Positions 20,753 to 33,762 of a DNA stretch of 64,000 nt are shown piece after piece. The DNA comes from Limnoperna fortunei (lineage: Eukaryota; Mollusca; Bivalvia; Mytilida; Modiolidae): the NCBI GenBank assembly GCA_944474755.1, contig OX104117.1, positions 62,425,522-62,489,521 of the forward strand, in the 5' to 3' direction. Under the pieces are notes generated by a model. It was not told the DNA's origin and did not search any database. It was given only the letters and a program-made list of their open reading frames with translations. The position numbers and the translations under genes are program-made. The stretch's first letter is position 1; each line of letters begins with the position of its first letter.

Positions 20753-22570
20753 CATCCCACACCCTACTACTCATATAGGATCCAAGGAATGTTTAATTTC
20801 ATTCTATGAGTATCTAAATATAACTTAGGATTCTTAATAGTTTTACATAAACATTTTTAAATCTTAAAATAAATAAAAAACTTCGTTTTTTTATTGCATT
20901 TTACCACTGATTTTAATGATTTAGACATCTTTGTTTACAACATACCTGTTTTTAAAATCTAATTTTGGTATAAAAATCATAATCTAAATTTACATTTTCG
21001 CTGCTTCCCATTTGTCGGTCTTTTATTGGTCTTTCATTTTTACCTTTCATCAAAGTTAAGTGTCAGATAATAAATTAGCAACTAACGAAAAAACAATGCA
21101 CATTTACAATTACATCACAGAAACATCTGTTAACCCCCCACGCCTTTTTCTCTGATAATCTCGTGCGCTAGATTTTGGGATTTCAAAATCATCAATAGGA
21201 AAAAAAACAAGGCCCAGTCGCTTATAATCCCAATTTTTTTCATTCCCCATTTCTTTTGCAAAATTATTCTTAACATTTTGCTTAACTACAATAATTTATC
21301 TAAAGAATAGTTAATTGCACCCCTACCATGATCTTTCCTGTGCGTATTGTAACTGAAACATGGTTTCAGTCAATGAAATAGTATAATATTAAAATCTCTC
21401 AAATTTGATTGTATCCTGTTGTACAGTGTCTTTCATCTTTATTGCAAAGCCAGTGTCCGCTAAATGGTAGCATCTAGCAATTTGTTTTCGTTTATTAATA
21501 GAAAAGGTAGTCTCAAAATGCATTATCAGAGAATAAAGATTGCAGATGGTGAATCGGAACTGATATGTCATATGAACCCATTGATGTTGTTCCTTTCAAA
21601 TTTGCAAATTAAAATGTATTTGTTAGAATTATGTTGTTAAACATTTTGAAATCAGCTGATGTAATTCTTACAAAATCAGACAGGGTTTGTTAAAACTTAC
21701 CTTCTGACAAAGACCCCTATAATAATTATTTATATGAACCAATCAGATCTTTACAATGGTACATTCACAATAAAGCGGTGCAAATGCTATTGATCAACAT
21801 ACTTATATGGCACAATCAGATCTTTAAAAAGACTATTGATGTCTAATTGATTTGAAACAGAAGAGTTAATACTTACCTTACAAATCAGCATGTACAAATG
21901 TCGTATTGTTTATTGGGTCATGCTAATTTCAATGACTTCATTTTTTAATGCTGAAGATTATAGCTTACCGAGACCACTGCACAAAAGATACAAAATTATT
22001 CATTTTTGTCTTTTAATTTTGTCAGGAGGTCCCATTATTAGTAATTGACCAGCCAGGGAATGATTAACACCTAGGGGTTATATTATTATATATTTTATTT
22101 AACTGTTTCCTTGGTTTGCTACATCCTTTTTTATTTTGTCACTTTCTGCTAGTTTTTAGCTATATCATGACATCCAGTTTTATTGTGGGAAGAAGCAGGA
22201 GTACCAGATGACAACCCAGACTTTCCACATAAATAAAAAATTTTAAAAATGTGTTTCAGTTCTATCTGTTCTTGATGAATGTATTTTTACTTGACATTTT
22301 TTGCTTACATGTATCTTTATTGTCAATACCTGGCATTTTGGGAAAAGACATGTATATTTTAGTTATGAAGCCACTGGAGCCAGTTTATTAGAAATAATTG
22401 TGTCCTATTCAGAGTTTTTATCTTATGATCTCTGAAACTGGTTTTTCCAATTTGATACAGTTAATTTTAAGTATTAGTTTTAATGGACTTTTTTAAGAAC
22501 TATTTTTTATACCATATCTTACAAACCATCATTAAAATTCTAGAATATTAAACAATAACACTACTTAAGT
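20753..22570. other. Spacer with one SINE tail fragment
   Basis: No gene is recognised. A minus-strand piece of the SINE tail (TATATCATGACATCCAGTTT) lies at about 22158-22215. Confidence 0.4.
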
Positions 22571-22745
22571 ATGTGGCAGTTAGCCATCTACTATTGATCA
22601 TCATCATGTCAACACTGAGGTTGTGAGTTTGAGCCTTACTGGTGCATGGTGCTCAACTCCAATTTCAATTAGCATGGTTTACATAGATGGCTAACTACCT
22701 CAACCACCTGCTCTGCCACCTAAGCCCTGACCAGTAATTTTTAGA
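22571..22745. mobile_element. Diverged SINE head joined to an inverted head
   Basis: A sense-oriented tRNA-like head (CATCTACTATTGATCATC, then GTTGTGAGTTTGAGCC) is followed about 100 bp on by its antisense counterpart (GGCTAACTACCTCAACCACC). This looks like two degraded SINE heads in opposite orientation. Confidence 0.45.
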
Positions 22746-22952
22746 AGACCGTGATTGCCATGTAGCCATAGGTAAATATAACAGCCATGTCACAACTTAC
22801 ATTTGGGTCAGATAGACAATCAAAAACATTACATGGGTTTATGAGCCCACATCCCTTTGAACCATTTTGTTATTTGAACAAATATCAGTAGAAAAGTTCT
22901 TACGCCATATACACATGCAAGCATTAAAGAATACTGACTTACTAGTACTTAC

Positions 22953-23111
22953 TTAAATTCTTTCGTGACTGGAGGTACATAAGGCTGTGTGACCAGAGAT
23001 TTCAATGCAACTTGGTCCTTGGCAATCTTTTCCATTTCGCCTCACTCTTTTCAGAACTTTTGACCTCACTGATGACAGTTTTGCCAGGTTTCCCTTGGAA
23101 TTCCTTGATTC
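22953..23111 (-). pseudogene. Unidentified exon-like remnant with a frame break
   Basis: On the minus strand an acceptor-like AAAAG precedes 23111, and a perfect GTAAGT donor follows 22953. Two frames read as protein in succession (IKEFQGKPGKTVISEVKSSE, then EMEKIAKDQVALKSLVTQPY), separated by a one-base shift near 23040. I do not recognise the protein. It is divergent from, and 200 bp upstream of, the flavin reductase-like gene. Confidence 0.35.
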
Positions 23112-23310
23112 CTTTTAAATGTGTAATAGAAAATGAATAAAAATCTTGTTAAAACCGCCGGATCATAAAACCACAGTTTTGAACCATTGGAATAGTTATA
23201 CCTGAATTTAATAACAGTTTAGTAATGGTATTACAAGCTTTTAAAACATTTACCTATATCTGTATTGATTTATACAAGTTTTTTTGTTTTTTTTAGACAG
23301 TTGATATCAT

Positions 23311-26300
23311 ATGGAAGTTATTCGAGTAATCGCAAAAGGTTTCTTAGTTAAAAGATCCCCAGTGTTGCTCCAACCAATCAGATGCTTCTGCAAGAAAGGT
23401 AAAAAAAAATATGGATAAAAATACCTTGAGCCATTTCATTCCTGAGGGGAATATATAATATTTTTGGAATGACCCTCGGCTTACAGTATTTGTTGGCAGG
23501 GACACCTTCCTGGGGCAATTTAACGAGATCAAAAACAGTGAAATGGTAACAAAATAACAAATAAGCAAGATATACTGTGAGTTTGATGAAAACTATACAC
23601 ACAAAGAATCCCAAGTGAGCCAGTGTTTAACTTTTGATGTGCATGTTAACTGAATATCATGTGTAAAATGAAATACTGCTCCAAATACAAATACAAGTGT
23701 TCATCTACTGTACACTTTAGTTACATGTCTGGTTTACCATACTTTTGTGTGTTAATTGATTGTTTTGTCATCAGTGTAGAAAACAGGTGCCGTCCCTTGA
23801 AAACCAATACTGACAGTATATAGGGCTATATGTTACATTTCAGATAGATTTGGTCACAATGGCCACATTTATAACAGGAAGTTTACCACAGAGCAATGTG
23901 TACCATATACCAGTAGTTGACTTTCAGTTTTTTATACTACATGTATAACGTTATTTAATGTTTCTTGATATAAACATAGTATTTTTTACACCAGATCATG
24001 CACTTATTTTTCCAGAAGTTTTAAATGTATTATCACATTATTATTGCATGGTATATTAAATGTAAGTAACAAAAGAATACAGTTTTAAATGCATCTTATG
24101 ACTTTAAGTAAGATAGGAACAAAAAATGTTAGATGTATATTAAAATATTTATACCATAAAAGTATATCAGATGATATTAGATATGCATTTACATTCTGTC
24201 TTTTGTTCTAGCTTCAGAGAGCTCTGCAACCAAACTAGATAAACCTGTAGAGTCTGATGTTGATAAACTTTATAAAAAATTAATGGGCAAAGTTCCACAA
24301 CCAGGTAAATAGTACCGGTGTCATAACTGACCAGTAGCTGTGCAGACTTTTGAATGTAGTTAAACTTTATAAACTTGATTGTATTACTATTGCACATACA
24401 GTACATGTACATTGATTATACCTTTCATGCAAACAATGAGGGAGACTTGAACCCTCAGTCTTAGTATTGACAGACCATGTGATCAATAATAGATGAACTA
24501 CCTTAACCACTTGACCACCGAGGCCCCTAGTGTGCATATTATGAGTTACTATAATACACATACTCACATTTTTGTTTAAAAGTTCATCTGATCAGCCATA
24601 GTAATAATTATACACAAAAAGTCATATACAGTTATTATAATGAATCACTTGCTGTAAGAAATTTGGTTTGTGTGTGTATAATACATCAATCAGTACAAGT
24701 ATAAAAATTTAATTTTGGCACCATATAATTTAGTTCAGTTATGACAGTTTACATTAATTATACCCCCCGCAAACTTGTTTGAAAAGGCGGGGGTGGGGCG
24801 GGGGGGTGGGAGGGGTAGGTATGTAGAAATCACCCTGTCTGTCTGTCCCTCTGTCCACATCCCTTGTAAGCGCAACTCCTCCTAAACAGCTTGATGAAAT
24901 TTAATGAAACTTAGCATAAAGGAAGTACATTGTATTGAGATGTGCATGAAGGATTTTTATTGACCTCGGACATCTTTAAGGGGAGATAATTGGACTTGAA
25001 AGCGAAGCAGGGGTATCCCTTTGTGATGGTGCTCGCAGTCAACACTTGTTGATTCAGCATTTCTGAAGATTTTTTTCTGTAGCCATGTTAGGTCAAATAA
25101 AAGCACTTAAAATTGAACTAAAATGGCATTTAAGGTAAATTATGCATTATCTTAAAAAAACATACTTACTTGGATCTTCTTCTCGAAATAGACTTTCTAA
25201 TTGTCAACTTCCCATTCATTGATACCAACATTCCAGCAGCTCCAGCATATGGTGTGTATATTTCAGAACAATTTCAATACGTTATTCTAGATCCTGTGAT
25301 CTGTATTCTGATTTTCTCATCCAGAGCACCTGAGTGCACCCATGGTTTTTATTGGGTTCGAATGACTCACTTTCTGTTTTTGTGTTTTTGGTTTTTGTTT
25401 TGCATTGTATATATCTTTATCCTGATTTGTAATTGTCCCTTGACTTTCGGCTCTTGTTGTTTGGTCGTTTCCTTGCAATTTTTTTTCCTACACAGTACAT
25501 CTGCATTTCATTTTGACTTGACATGTTTCTTTAATTTGTTGGTAGTGTCACAAAAATGTCAATTTCAGAAATTTGCAAGAAATTTGTCTTACATTTTTGT
25601 TGTTATTTAAAATATTAAATACTTGAATTTTATTGATGTCAAAACTATGTTTGTCTAATTAACTTCTACAATAGTTTCAGCTACCATCTGAAATGGGTTT
25701 CTGCATATGGATCACATGACTTTTTTTACACACAAGCTTGTAACCGTAAAGCTCACATCTGCTATGTGCACTAATATTTTCTTGCATATCTGTACTGTCA
25801 TTCTGTAATTTTCAGCATAAAAAACATGAATTGTCTAGAAAACCAAAAACGAGGGTGCCTCTGTAGTTATTGGGTTTGACTTATAACCAGTTGTATGTTA
25901 TTTTACAGTCGTTGTGGTTACAACAGCAGAATATGATATACTGAAGAACAGATGGTTAAACAAAGGAATAACTTGTACCTCGTTTACTAATGTATCGTAT
26001 CATCCACCTATCGTATCATTCTGTATCAATCATCCTAGGTTAGTATTATATAAATTACATATTTCTAAGAGGGTTATCACTGACATTGTCACCCTCTTAA
26101 ATATGTGTTGTTTATTTTATTAAAGTACTCATCATAAAAAAATCCTACAAGTATCACTGTACTTATTAAGGCAGAACATAGAATCAGTACTGACCACAGC
26201 TGTCAAATAAGTAAAACCACACAAAATTCATTTAAAGTCTGTTAACTCTGTATTTTATTAAAAAAATGTATGAATTTTCTACATGTATAACAAATTATCT

Positions 26301-29300
26301 GTTAGTAAAAAAGTTCTTTTGTGTATCAGCATTTATTTAATCACATTAGTTATCAAGATTCAAGAGGTGACATCATTATAATTGCCTAATGACTGCTTTA
26401 GTAAATCAGTCAGTAAAATGGAATATTCTTGAAAATTTTATTTGAATGAGGAATTTTTAGGGTTTACCAAGAAATGTCTGATGTTAAAGAATGATTTTGT
26501 ACAGCACACAGATTAAGTGTGATTTATCCATAAAAAGATCAAAGGAAAAATGTTGTTTTATGTTACAAGTTATTAAATCTTCCACACTTCAACAAAAGAA
26601 AAAAAGGGGAGCAAGTGAAAGATTTGATTTTAATTAGATAGATACACTATTTCATTGAAATTTAGTGTATAACTGTGTTGAATTGTTGCTCCCTTAATGC
26701 TGAGCAAGTTCACTCACACATGTTTTGATGAAAGAACCAGAAGAGTGGCAATTTTAATTAAGATTATTGCACTTTTTAATAAATGAATACATCTGGAATG
26801 TTATGTCAGAAATATTTCAATTTTTCTGTTTGCATGTTTTTCTTATTTCAGTAAAATGCATGACCTGCTATTAAGAACACAACACTTTGCCGTTCATGTT
26901 CTGGGCAAAGATCAGGTAATATAATTAAATCGTAAGTTGTTTAAGGAAGGATAACTCCAAATTAAATATTAGTCTTAATACAAACCATACACATCAGCAT
27001 ACTCTGTTGCTTCTGTCTTTAACCTTAACTTTTTTTAGCTTGTCAACAAATCTTTTGACACCGATTCATAGCAAAATAATGAGAATATATTTCCTGTCCA
27101 TTATTGTAAGTTTAAGCACCAATATTTTGTTATAGACTTATGACAGTCGAGACATTAGTTAATGATAATATATTATAGCTAGGACTGGGTAATCTGATAT
27201 AGTTAGTTGTGTATAATTCTTACTTTTTCCATTTTAAAGAACAATGTATTGAGCCTATAGGTGAGTACATGTATTATACATGAGAAGTCAAACAGATTAA
27301 ACTTCCGTTATAATACACCTTTATTGTTACATCAATGCACAATATACAAATTCATATTTACAGTATTGACTTTTATTTGCACTAGGTTAGTTATGGTTTG
27401 GAGTTTTCCAAACATGTAAATGATGATATAGACCAGTTCAGAAGAGTTCCACATACTCAAGGTCATGAGGTGAGATTTATGGTCAACTTTTCTAGCAATT
27501 AGCTTCCATAAGACTATTACATTATCGGATATATAGACGCCTTTCAGATTAAAACAAATTCAACTCAGATGGTATCTACAGACATATATCATAAGTGTAT
27601 TCTTGGTTGTTTTATAAAGTAAAACTCAGGGTAGGGAAACATAAGAATAGTTAATTCAACCTTTTTTGCTCAATACTGGCACATTTCAAGTAAAGTTGAC
27701 CTTCGATGGCTCGAACTCAAAGGGGTCAATGAAAAGTGTTCAAGAAATTGGGAGTTCGAGAAAGCATTGGCAAGATGAGTAAATAGTAAATTGTTGCATT
27801 ACCTGATTAGGTAAGCGTGTCATTGACTTCGATATTTAATTGGACTTTATGGCAATTTCATTTCATATATTGTAATTAATTGAAACAAATGTCATCAAAT
27901 TTGCAGACAAAGGCATAAATAAATACTAATTGATGGCAGTTAGATCATAAAGACATAATAATTAGAGATTATATCATTAAAGATCAAGCTTGCAGTTTTG
28001 CAGGTATGGCTTCGGACTTCACACCTTTTATGACCAAAGCCGTCAATAATTTAAGTTATTCATGGATTTTACAATGGATTTTCAAAATTGGGTTTGCTAA
28101 TTTAATTGTGGGTGTTTGAGAAACCGAAGCATTTTTAACATTGATTATATAGGGAGAAAGTTCCGCACTTTTATGGGTGTTTGAGAAATCCTTAGTGTTC
28201 AAGGGTTCTAAGTTTGAGCAACTGAAGTTCGACTGTACTTGAATTGCCTATATGGGTGGCTACCTCAGTTTTATTTTAAAGTGCTTGGTAGGGTGGGGAA
28301 GTATTGAAAATGTATTGTTTATTGTAAATCTCTTGTGGCATCGTTGGGCAAGTGGTTTAGGAAGTTTGTCAAGTGCATATCCCATTTTACCAGTAGCTCC
28401 TCGTTCAACCATACTACAGGTAATTTTTGGTGACATTTTGTGTTTTGTGAGAACATGTCCTTTATACCAGAGCAGCATGCCATGAAGTGTAGATACCATA
28501 CTAACAGCATTGTTTATGTTTATTAAAGACGTTTATTATTGCAAGAAAGAACTCAGCGGCCAAGTTGTTAAGGTAGTTTGTCTACTATTGTGGTCTGTCA
28601 ACACTGAGATTGTGGGTTCGATTCTCACTGCAGGCAAGGTGCCCTCGACTCCAATCTTAATTTACAAGGATTGCCAGTTTACCTACCAAAGGTCAGGGGT
28701 TTTCTCTGGGTACTCCTGCTTCCTCCCACTATAAAAACTGGATGCCATTATGTAAGTGGTATTAGACAACATTCAAACAAACAAAAATATTATTACAAGT
28801 TAATATTCAATGGTCCTTGTACACAGTTTTTACCATTTTATGTAGACTCATCAGTATAAATGCTATCTATCTTGAGTTAATGATGCTATTTTCAGTTTAT
28901 GTGGTACACCATTGGTGAGTTGAGTATTTTGTTTTTGCAGGGAATCCCAATTATAGCTGGATGTTCAGCTGTTATGCAGTGTCGTGTCCATTCTGTACAT
29001 ACTGTTGGAGATCACCATGTTTGGTACGGCAGTGTATTTGATGCCGTGGTGTCAGATCATGCACCAGACACACTCCTTTATTATGTTAAGTATGTAAATA
29101 AAATGGTATGTTATTTGATAGAAATCAGTTTTTTACACTAGTGGGTTCTCTTCTGGGACAGACAGGTTTTGGGTTCTGTTGGGGGACAGACAGGTTCTAT
29201 TTGGAGAGTTAAAATGAGGTTATTGAACCTTGCAAGATTTGGAATCACTTTCACAGATTAAGACGTTCCAATTTATGTTTAATATGGCCGTTTTAAGCCA

Positions 29301-32300
29301 GTAGTTTATGTTTTTGTATATGTCTTGTATGTTATTACTTCATTTTTTTTGTGTGGATTCATTTTTCTGTCTTGTAGTTATATGGGAATCACCCTATCTG
29401 TCTGTCTGTCTGTCTGTCCGTCTGTCCACATCCCTTGTAAGTGCTTCTCCTCCTAAACCGCTTCAAAGATTTTGATGAAACTTTACATGAAAGAAGTACA
29501 TCATATGTAGATGTGTATGAGGAATTTTCGTCGCTGTCGGATATAATTCAGGGGAGATAATTTGACTTAGACTTTTTATTAAATATAGTATTCAGTGGGA
29601 GACCTCGTAAGCACGACTACTCCTAAATCCCTTCACAGATTTTGATGAAACCTTACATGAAGGAAGTACATCATATGTAGATGTGCATGAGGAATTTTTG
29701 ACGCTGTCCGTTATTATTCAGGGGAAATAATTGGACTTGAAAGCGAAGCAGGGGTAATCCCTTCGTGTGTGTGCTCACAGTCCACCCTTGTTATTAATTG
29801 TTGGATGTCTAATTGTTAACAGGTTTTACTGCTACTATAGTCTATGTACCATTGTTTGTCAAGGTGAAATGCAAAATTTTTGTGAAAGCGGGTATCAATA
29901 GTGAGCCATAGATTGACTAAATTTCTATTCAATCTTAACTTAAACCATATTTACAATAAATCAGCTTTTAAAAAATCTCTTTGTTTTTTGTTGAACCCAC
30001 AATTTATCACATAAATACTATAGTTTTGTAAATTAAAAAAAAAATATTGTTTCAAATTATATCATTTTATTGTTATAAAAGTTTTCTGTGTATTATAGTA
30101 TTATTAAGTCCTTAATTTGGAAATCTTTTGTGTTAATTTTGCAAATCACAGTATGGATTAAATATACTTGATGATTTGAGTTTTGGCTTATCTGATTTAG
30201 GTGATGATGATATCACAACTACTTCATGAAAATGTACCATAAGTTCATGTTGATGCAACACAATTGGTATGGTGTAAGCACACCACTTCTAGCAATTTAT
30301 AAGCTATCATGACATCCAGTTTTTGTTGGGAGAGCTAGAAGCAACCCAAAGTACTAAGTAAACTGAAAAGATAAATCACATGATCTATTTGTGAATATTA
30401 GTGTCTGTATGCACAGAATTTATATTAATTCCTGGAGATATATGCCATTAGTATACTACAGATCACTAAAGGTGTTATTTACTTAATGTGCAAATAAACT
30501 ACTGCATGTATGTTAAAGAAAAGTGATGTATTTTTAATTTTAGGTCTTTTAGATCAGTTGGTGATGAGATATTTATTAAGGCCTTTGAAGATGCTTCCTT
30601 GCCATTTGAGGATTGGACGCATGAAGCACATTTACGAATGGCATGGAATTATATCACGGAATATGGCAAGGAAAAAGCTACACCTTATATAAGGTAGAAT
30701 TTACTGTTGTAAATCTTGCTTATCTAACAAATTACCATATTCCTCTTCTTCAGACTTCATAATTACTTCCTCCCTATTTCAAATCCTGCCTTCAGTGAAA
30801 CTCAAACTGCAACATCAGTGTTAACTGACACATGATCAGTAGTAGATGACTAGCTACACTCTGTCACCAAGACCCAGCTGATGTAATTGTGAACAAAATA
30901 TCTGTTTAAGTAAAAGTTTTTATTTCATATCATTAAAAAACAAACAAAAACAAAATAAAAAAATTTTGATCTCTTTAAACACTAAGTTTGTTCAAATTTT
31001 TAATAACATAAATGTAATTGAGATGTATAATTAATAATAGAAACATCTTAGTTTATGCACCACTGACAGAATGTTGTATTTTCTTTCAGAGAAGGTATTC
31101 AGAAATTCAACGAACAGAACAAAGATAAAGTAAGTTCTTCATGTGTTGATTTTTTAAAGAAACTGCTTATACATGTGCATGAAACAGATATTTTTTTACT
31201 TGAGGACCTTACGGGCAAATTTTGCTTCTGTAAGTTTTCTGACCTAATGTCTGGCACAAACAAGTTAAATGTATCAATAAAAGTGCATTAGTGTCCCACA
31301 ACAATTTCTTTTGTAAGGCACATGTCTTGATATGGCTGACTGAATGTCTTTCAACTTCATGAAGTCTGGTCACTATTAACCTGATACAGTTACCAGTGGA
31401 AACAACAGAACTGGATAGATAATATACAGGAAGTTTTGTCCTTCTATCATCAACATTAATACATACATGTTATTAAGAACAATATATGCATTTGAACAGC
31501 AACACTTTCATTATGAAACCATATTGGGACAAAAGAACAAATTTAACACACAATACAAGAATTAATCAATATAGCAAAGAACATACCTTCACAATCCTTC
31601 TTCTTGTAGCAAACTTCAAAAACATTCACTTAAAATATTTTGACTTTTGACCAGAAATTGCCATCTTAAAACATTTGGTGAGGCTCTTGTAACTCATGTG
31701 CATTATGCATGAAAATTTTGATTTTCAGGTAAAATTTGGATATCATGAAACTATAACAACGTTTTATATTTCTGTGGTGGCTGATGCAGTGAACAGATCA
31801 CAACGTGAATTGACATTTGAAGAATTTATTGCTAAAAATTCCTTTCTGTTTGACAAGAATACAATCTCTAAGTATTACAGTAAAGACAGACTATACTGTG
31901 ATGAGGCTAGATACAGGTAATTTACAATAGTGTCATCTTTAGGCCCTGATTGTGGTCATTATATTATGGTGCCTTCTTCGTGACTTAGTGGTCAAGTTAC
32001 TCACATTTAGTGTTAATTTATGACCCAAGTCATTAAAGGGATAATAGGTTCAAGTTTAAATTTTGGAATGGTATGCTCGTTTCAAACTCTTGATTAAGCA
32101 AGTATTGCTAGTTTACCTATATTCAGGCAGGAGTACTCTGGCTTCCTCTTCCTCGACCAATGCAAACTGGACATCACCATACAGCAGAAAAATTGTTGTT
32201 GCATAATAAACTCCCTTAAACATAGGCCAGAGTTTAACATAGCACTGTGAAGAATTTGTGTCGATGTGGGTATACTGGTTTACACCTGTCTGCCTGTCCC

Positions 32301-33762
32301 TCCGTTGTAACATAATTTTCGTAACAATTTTCTTAGCAACTACTAATCACAACCACTTGAAATTTTATATGTGACCTTACCATTTAGTCCTATATTGCCA
32401 ATATCGATTTCATCTCTGTCGCTTATCTACTTCCTGGTAGCCGACTTAGTCAATTTTCAACATTAGTTGTCAATGAACATTTTCATAACAGTTTTCTCAG
32501 CAACTACTTGTCACAACCACTTGAAATTTTATATGTGACCTTACCCTGTGGTTCATTATTGCAAGTATCCATTTCAGGTCTGTCACCTTCCAGTTTACTC
32601 ACTAACAAGTTTTTTTAAGTGTTAGACCAGTTTAAATATAACTTTTCTGGAATGGTACTTATATAGTCCCCCTTTAAAATAATGTTCCAAGACACTGACC
32701 TCTGTCCAAGATTGCTGTGATAAAGGCTGGCCAGTTGTAACTTCTGTTTGGTATATTTTGATATTTAACTCGGATTTTGCTTTTATGATCTTTTATAACC
32801 ATTTTGTCCACATATTATTATTTGGAGGTTATCACATAATGCTGACATTACTGGTGCTTCTTTCAATTTTTTTTTAAAATCTTCATAAAATATTAAATGA
32901 AGGTTATAACAAAATAACAAACACCAATGAAACTGTCAAAACATTAAAATCCACAAATAAAAGTCAGAGAAACTGGCAACTCCAGAACCAACAACCAAAA
33001 ATATAGTAACTACAGCAATGGTCCTGACTTCGTACAGGCATTTCAAAAGAAATGGTGGGTTAAACCAGGTTTCATGGTATGCCAAACCTCCTGCTTCCAT
33101 TACTGTAGTATTTTAGTTGGTTAGTTGATTAAAAAGGATAGGTATCATATACCAGTAGTCAATAATATGTGTATCCAACAGTCATCGTAGCACATTCACT
33201 GTACACTGAATTCAAAGATTTTGAAAAACTATCTGTAACCATATTTTCAAAGTAGATAGAATATTTTTTCGGCAAGTAATTGGTATCAATAGTAAAACTT
33301 ATAAGAAACTGCAAATACATGTACAAACAATGAATGATTGTTTACCATTAAGAGAAGAGAATTGGGAAGTGACAGAGAATTTAGACTTACATAGTGGCAA
33401 CAATGAGGCTAAATTGTATTTTGAAATACAAACAAGGTGTTTATCATGAAAGGAGCATGGCAATCTCCAAACACTTCTCCTAGTAAGATTTACAGCCAGA
33501 CTTTCAACTATATTATACCCTGACATATTTGCCACATGGGGGCATGCTGGGCAACTCTGTAGGTTTAGGATTGAGAACGATCTCCCTTACCCAGCTCAGA
33601 CTACGAGAAGAATGAAATAGTCAATCTTTATAGACTATTTGTTTGCTTAAAATTGTTAATTTTCCCAACACTTTTAAATAATGTAATAACATGTATTTAA
33701 CAGTCAACATAATTGATACTTTCAGATTTGTTACACCTGATATATGTCCACTTCCAAGTTAG
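23311..33762 (+). CDS. Flavin reductase-like (FMN-binding split barrel) protein with extra C-terminal domain, 10 exons
   Basis: Coding exons: 23311-23398, 24212-24304, 25909-26038, 26852-26915, 27386-27469, 28941-29089, 30544-30693, 31090-31129, 31729-31916, 33726-33762. All have GT/AG borders with matching phases and sum to 1023 nt, 340 residues. Residues 1-29 (MEVIRVIAKGFLVKR, basic, no acidic residue after E2) fit a mitochondrial leader. About 60-205 match flavin-reductase domains that bind FMN: VVVVTTAEYD, GITCTSFTNVSYHPPIVSFC, then HDLLLRTQHFAVHVL. About 206-300 is a helical region (HEAHLRMAWNYI, KFGYHETITTFYISVV) that resembles small standalone bacterial proteins; the fusion is my inference. 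Electron donor and substrate are unknown. The start is the first Met before the leader; a 5'UTR intron is possible. A candidate polyA signal is at 34904. Confidence 0.85.
24430..24525 (-). mobile_element. SINE head in intron 2 of the flavin reductase-like gene
   Basis: On the minus strand it reads GGGGCCTCGGTGGTCAAGTG (tRNA A-box region), then TAAGGTAGTTCATCTATTAT, CACATGGTCTGTCAATACTA and GAGGGTTCAAGTC. This is the tRNA-derived head of the window's SINE family without its body. Confidence 0.65.
24764..25045 (+). repeat. Dispersed repeat with G-rich start and (CTGT)n run
   Basis: It starts ATACCCCCCGCAAAC and a GGCGGGGGTGGGGCGGGGGG stretch (possible G-quadruplex). It then carries CACCCTGTCTGTCTGTCC, CTCCTCCTAAAC, GAAGTACAT and GGGGAGATAATTGGACTTGA. 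The last four blocks recur at 29375-29800. This is an unclassified mollusc repeat family. Confidence 0.65.
25160..25460 (+). pseudogene. Reverse-transcriptase-type retroelement C-terminal remnant in intron 2
   Basis: About 40 codons from 25170 read FLIVNFPFIDTNIPAAPAYG followed by VYIS. This block resembles the C-terminal part of reverse-transcriptase ORFs that are abundant in bivalve and cnidarian genomes (recognised from memory). Frame identity is then lost and a T-rich tail follows. It lies inside the flavin reductase-like gene. Confidence 0.55.
27691..28237. mobile_element. Tigger/pogo-like MITE with TA target site, intron 5
   Basis: TA dinucleotides (27691-27692, 28236-28237) bound a 543-bp element. 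The ends are AAGTTGACCTTCGATGGCTC and, inverted, CAGTCGAACTTCAGTTGCTC. TA duplication with CAGTCGAAC-type ends is characteristic of pogo/Tigger elements. It is noncoding. Confidence 0.6.
28548..28790 (+). mobile_element. Near full-length tRNA-derived SINE, intron 5
   Basis: The head is CGGCCAAGTTGTTAAGGTAG with a B-box-like GTGGGTTCGATTCTCACTGC. The body is CTCGACTCCAATCTTAATTT ... AAGGATTGCCAGTTTACCTA ... GGGGTTTTCTCTGGGTACTC, and the tail is ATAAAAACTGGATGCCATTA then CAAACAAACAAAAA. The A and B boxes suggest RNA polymerase III transcription of the source copy. Confidence 0.8.
29375..29800 (+). repeat. Dispersed repeat with two internal units, intron 6
   Basis: It begins with a (CTGT)n run, followed by two direct units (about 29440-29580 and 29600-29745). 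Both contain CTCCTAAA, GATTTTGATGAAAC, GAAGTACATCATATGTAGAT and GAGGAATTTT. It ends GGACTTGAAAGCGAAGCAGG like the copy at 24764-25045. Confidence 0.7.
31975..32230 (+). mobile_element. Strongly diverged SINE, intron 9
   Basis: The tRNA-like head (CTTAGTGGTCAAGTTACTCA) and the tail (CAGGAGTACTCTGGCTTCCT, CAAACTGGACATCACCATA) are still in order. The middle has been altered. Confidence 0.5.
32300..32630. repeat. Direct duplication of about 175 bp, intron 9
   Basis: Two copies share TCGTAACAATTTTCTTAGCA / TCATAACAGTTTTCTCAGCA, ACAACCACTTGAAATTTTAT, ATGTGACCTTACC and a later TCTGTC. This is an unclassified mollusc repeat. Confidence 0.65.

Noticed and set aside
24780..24820. G-rich runs here and at 7692, 16777 and 57362 as regulatory G-quadruplexes
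   Set aside because: Homopolymer and low-complexity tracts are frequent here and no gene start is adjacent. They are noted only as low-complexity sequence.
25170..25610. 146-codon frame as a membrane protein gene
   Set aside because: Only the first 40 codons carry a recognisable retroelement motif. The rest is T-rich sequence that gives spurious hydrophobic residues, inside an intron.
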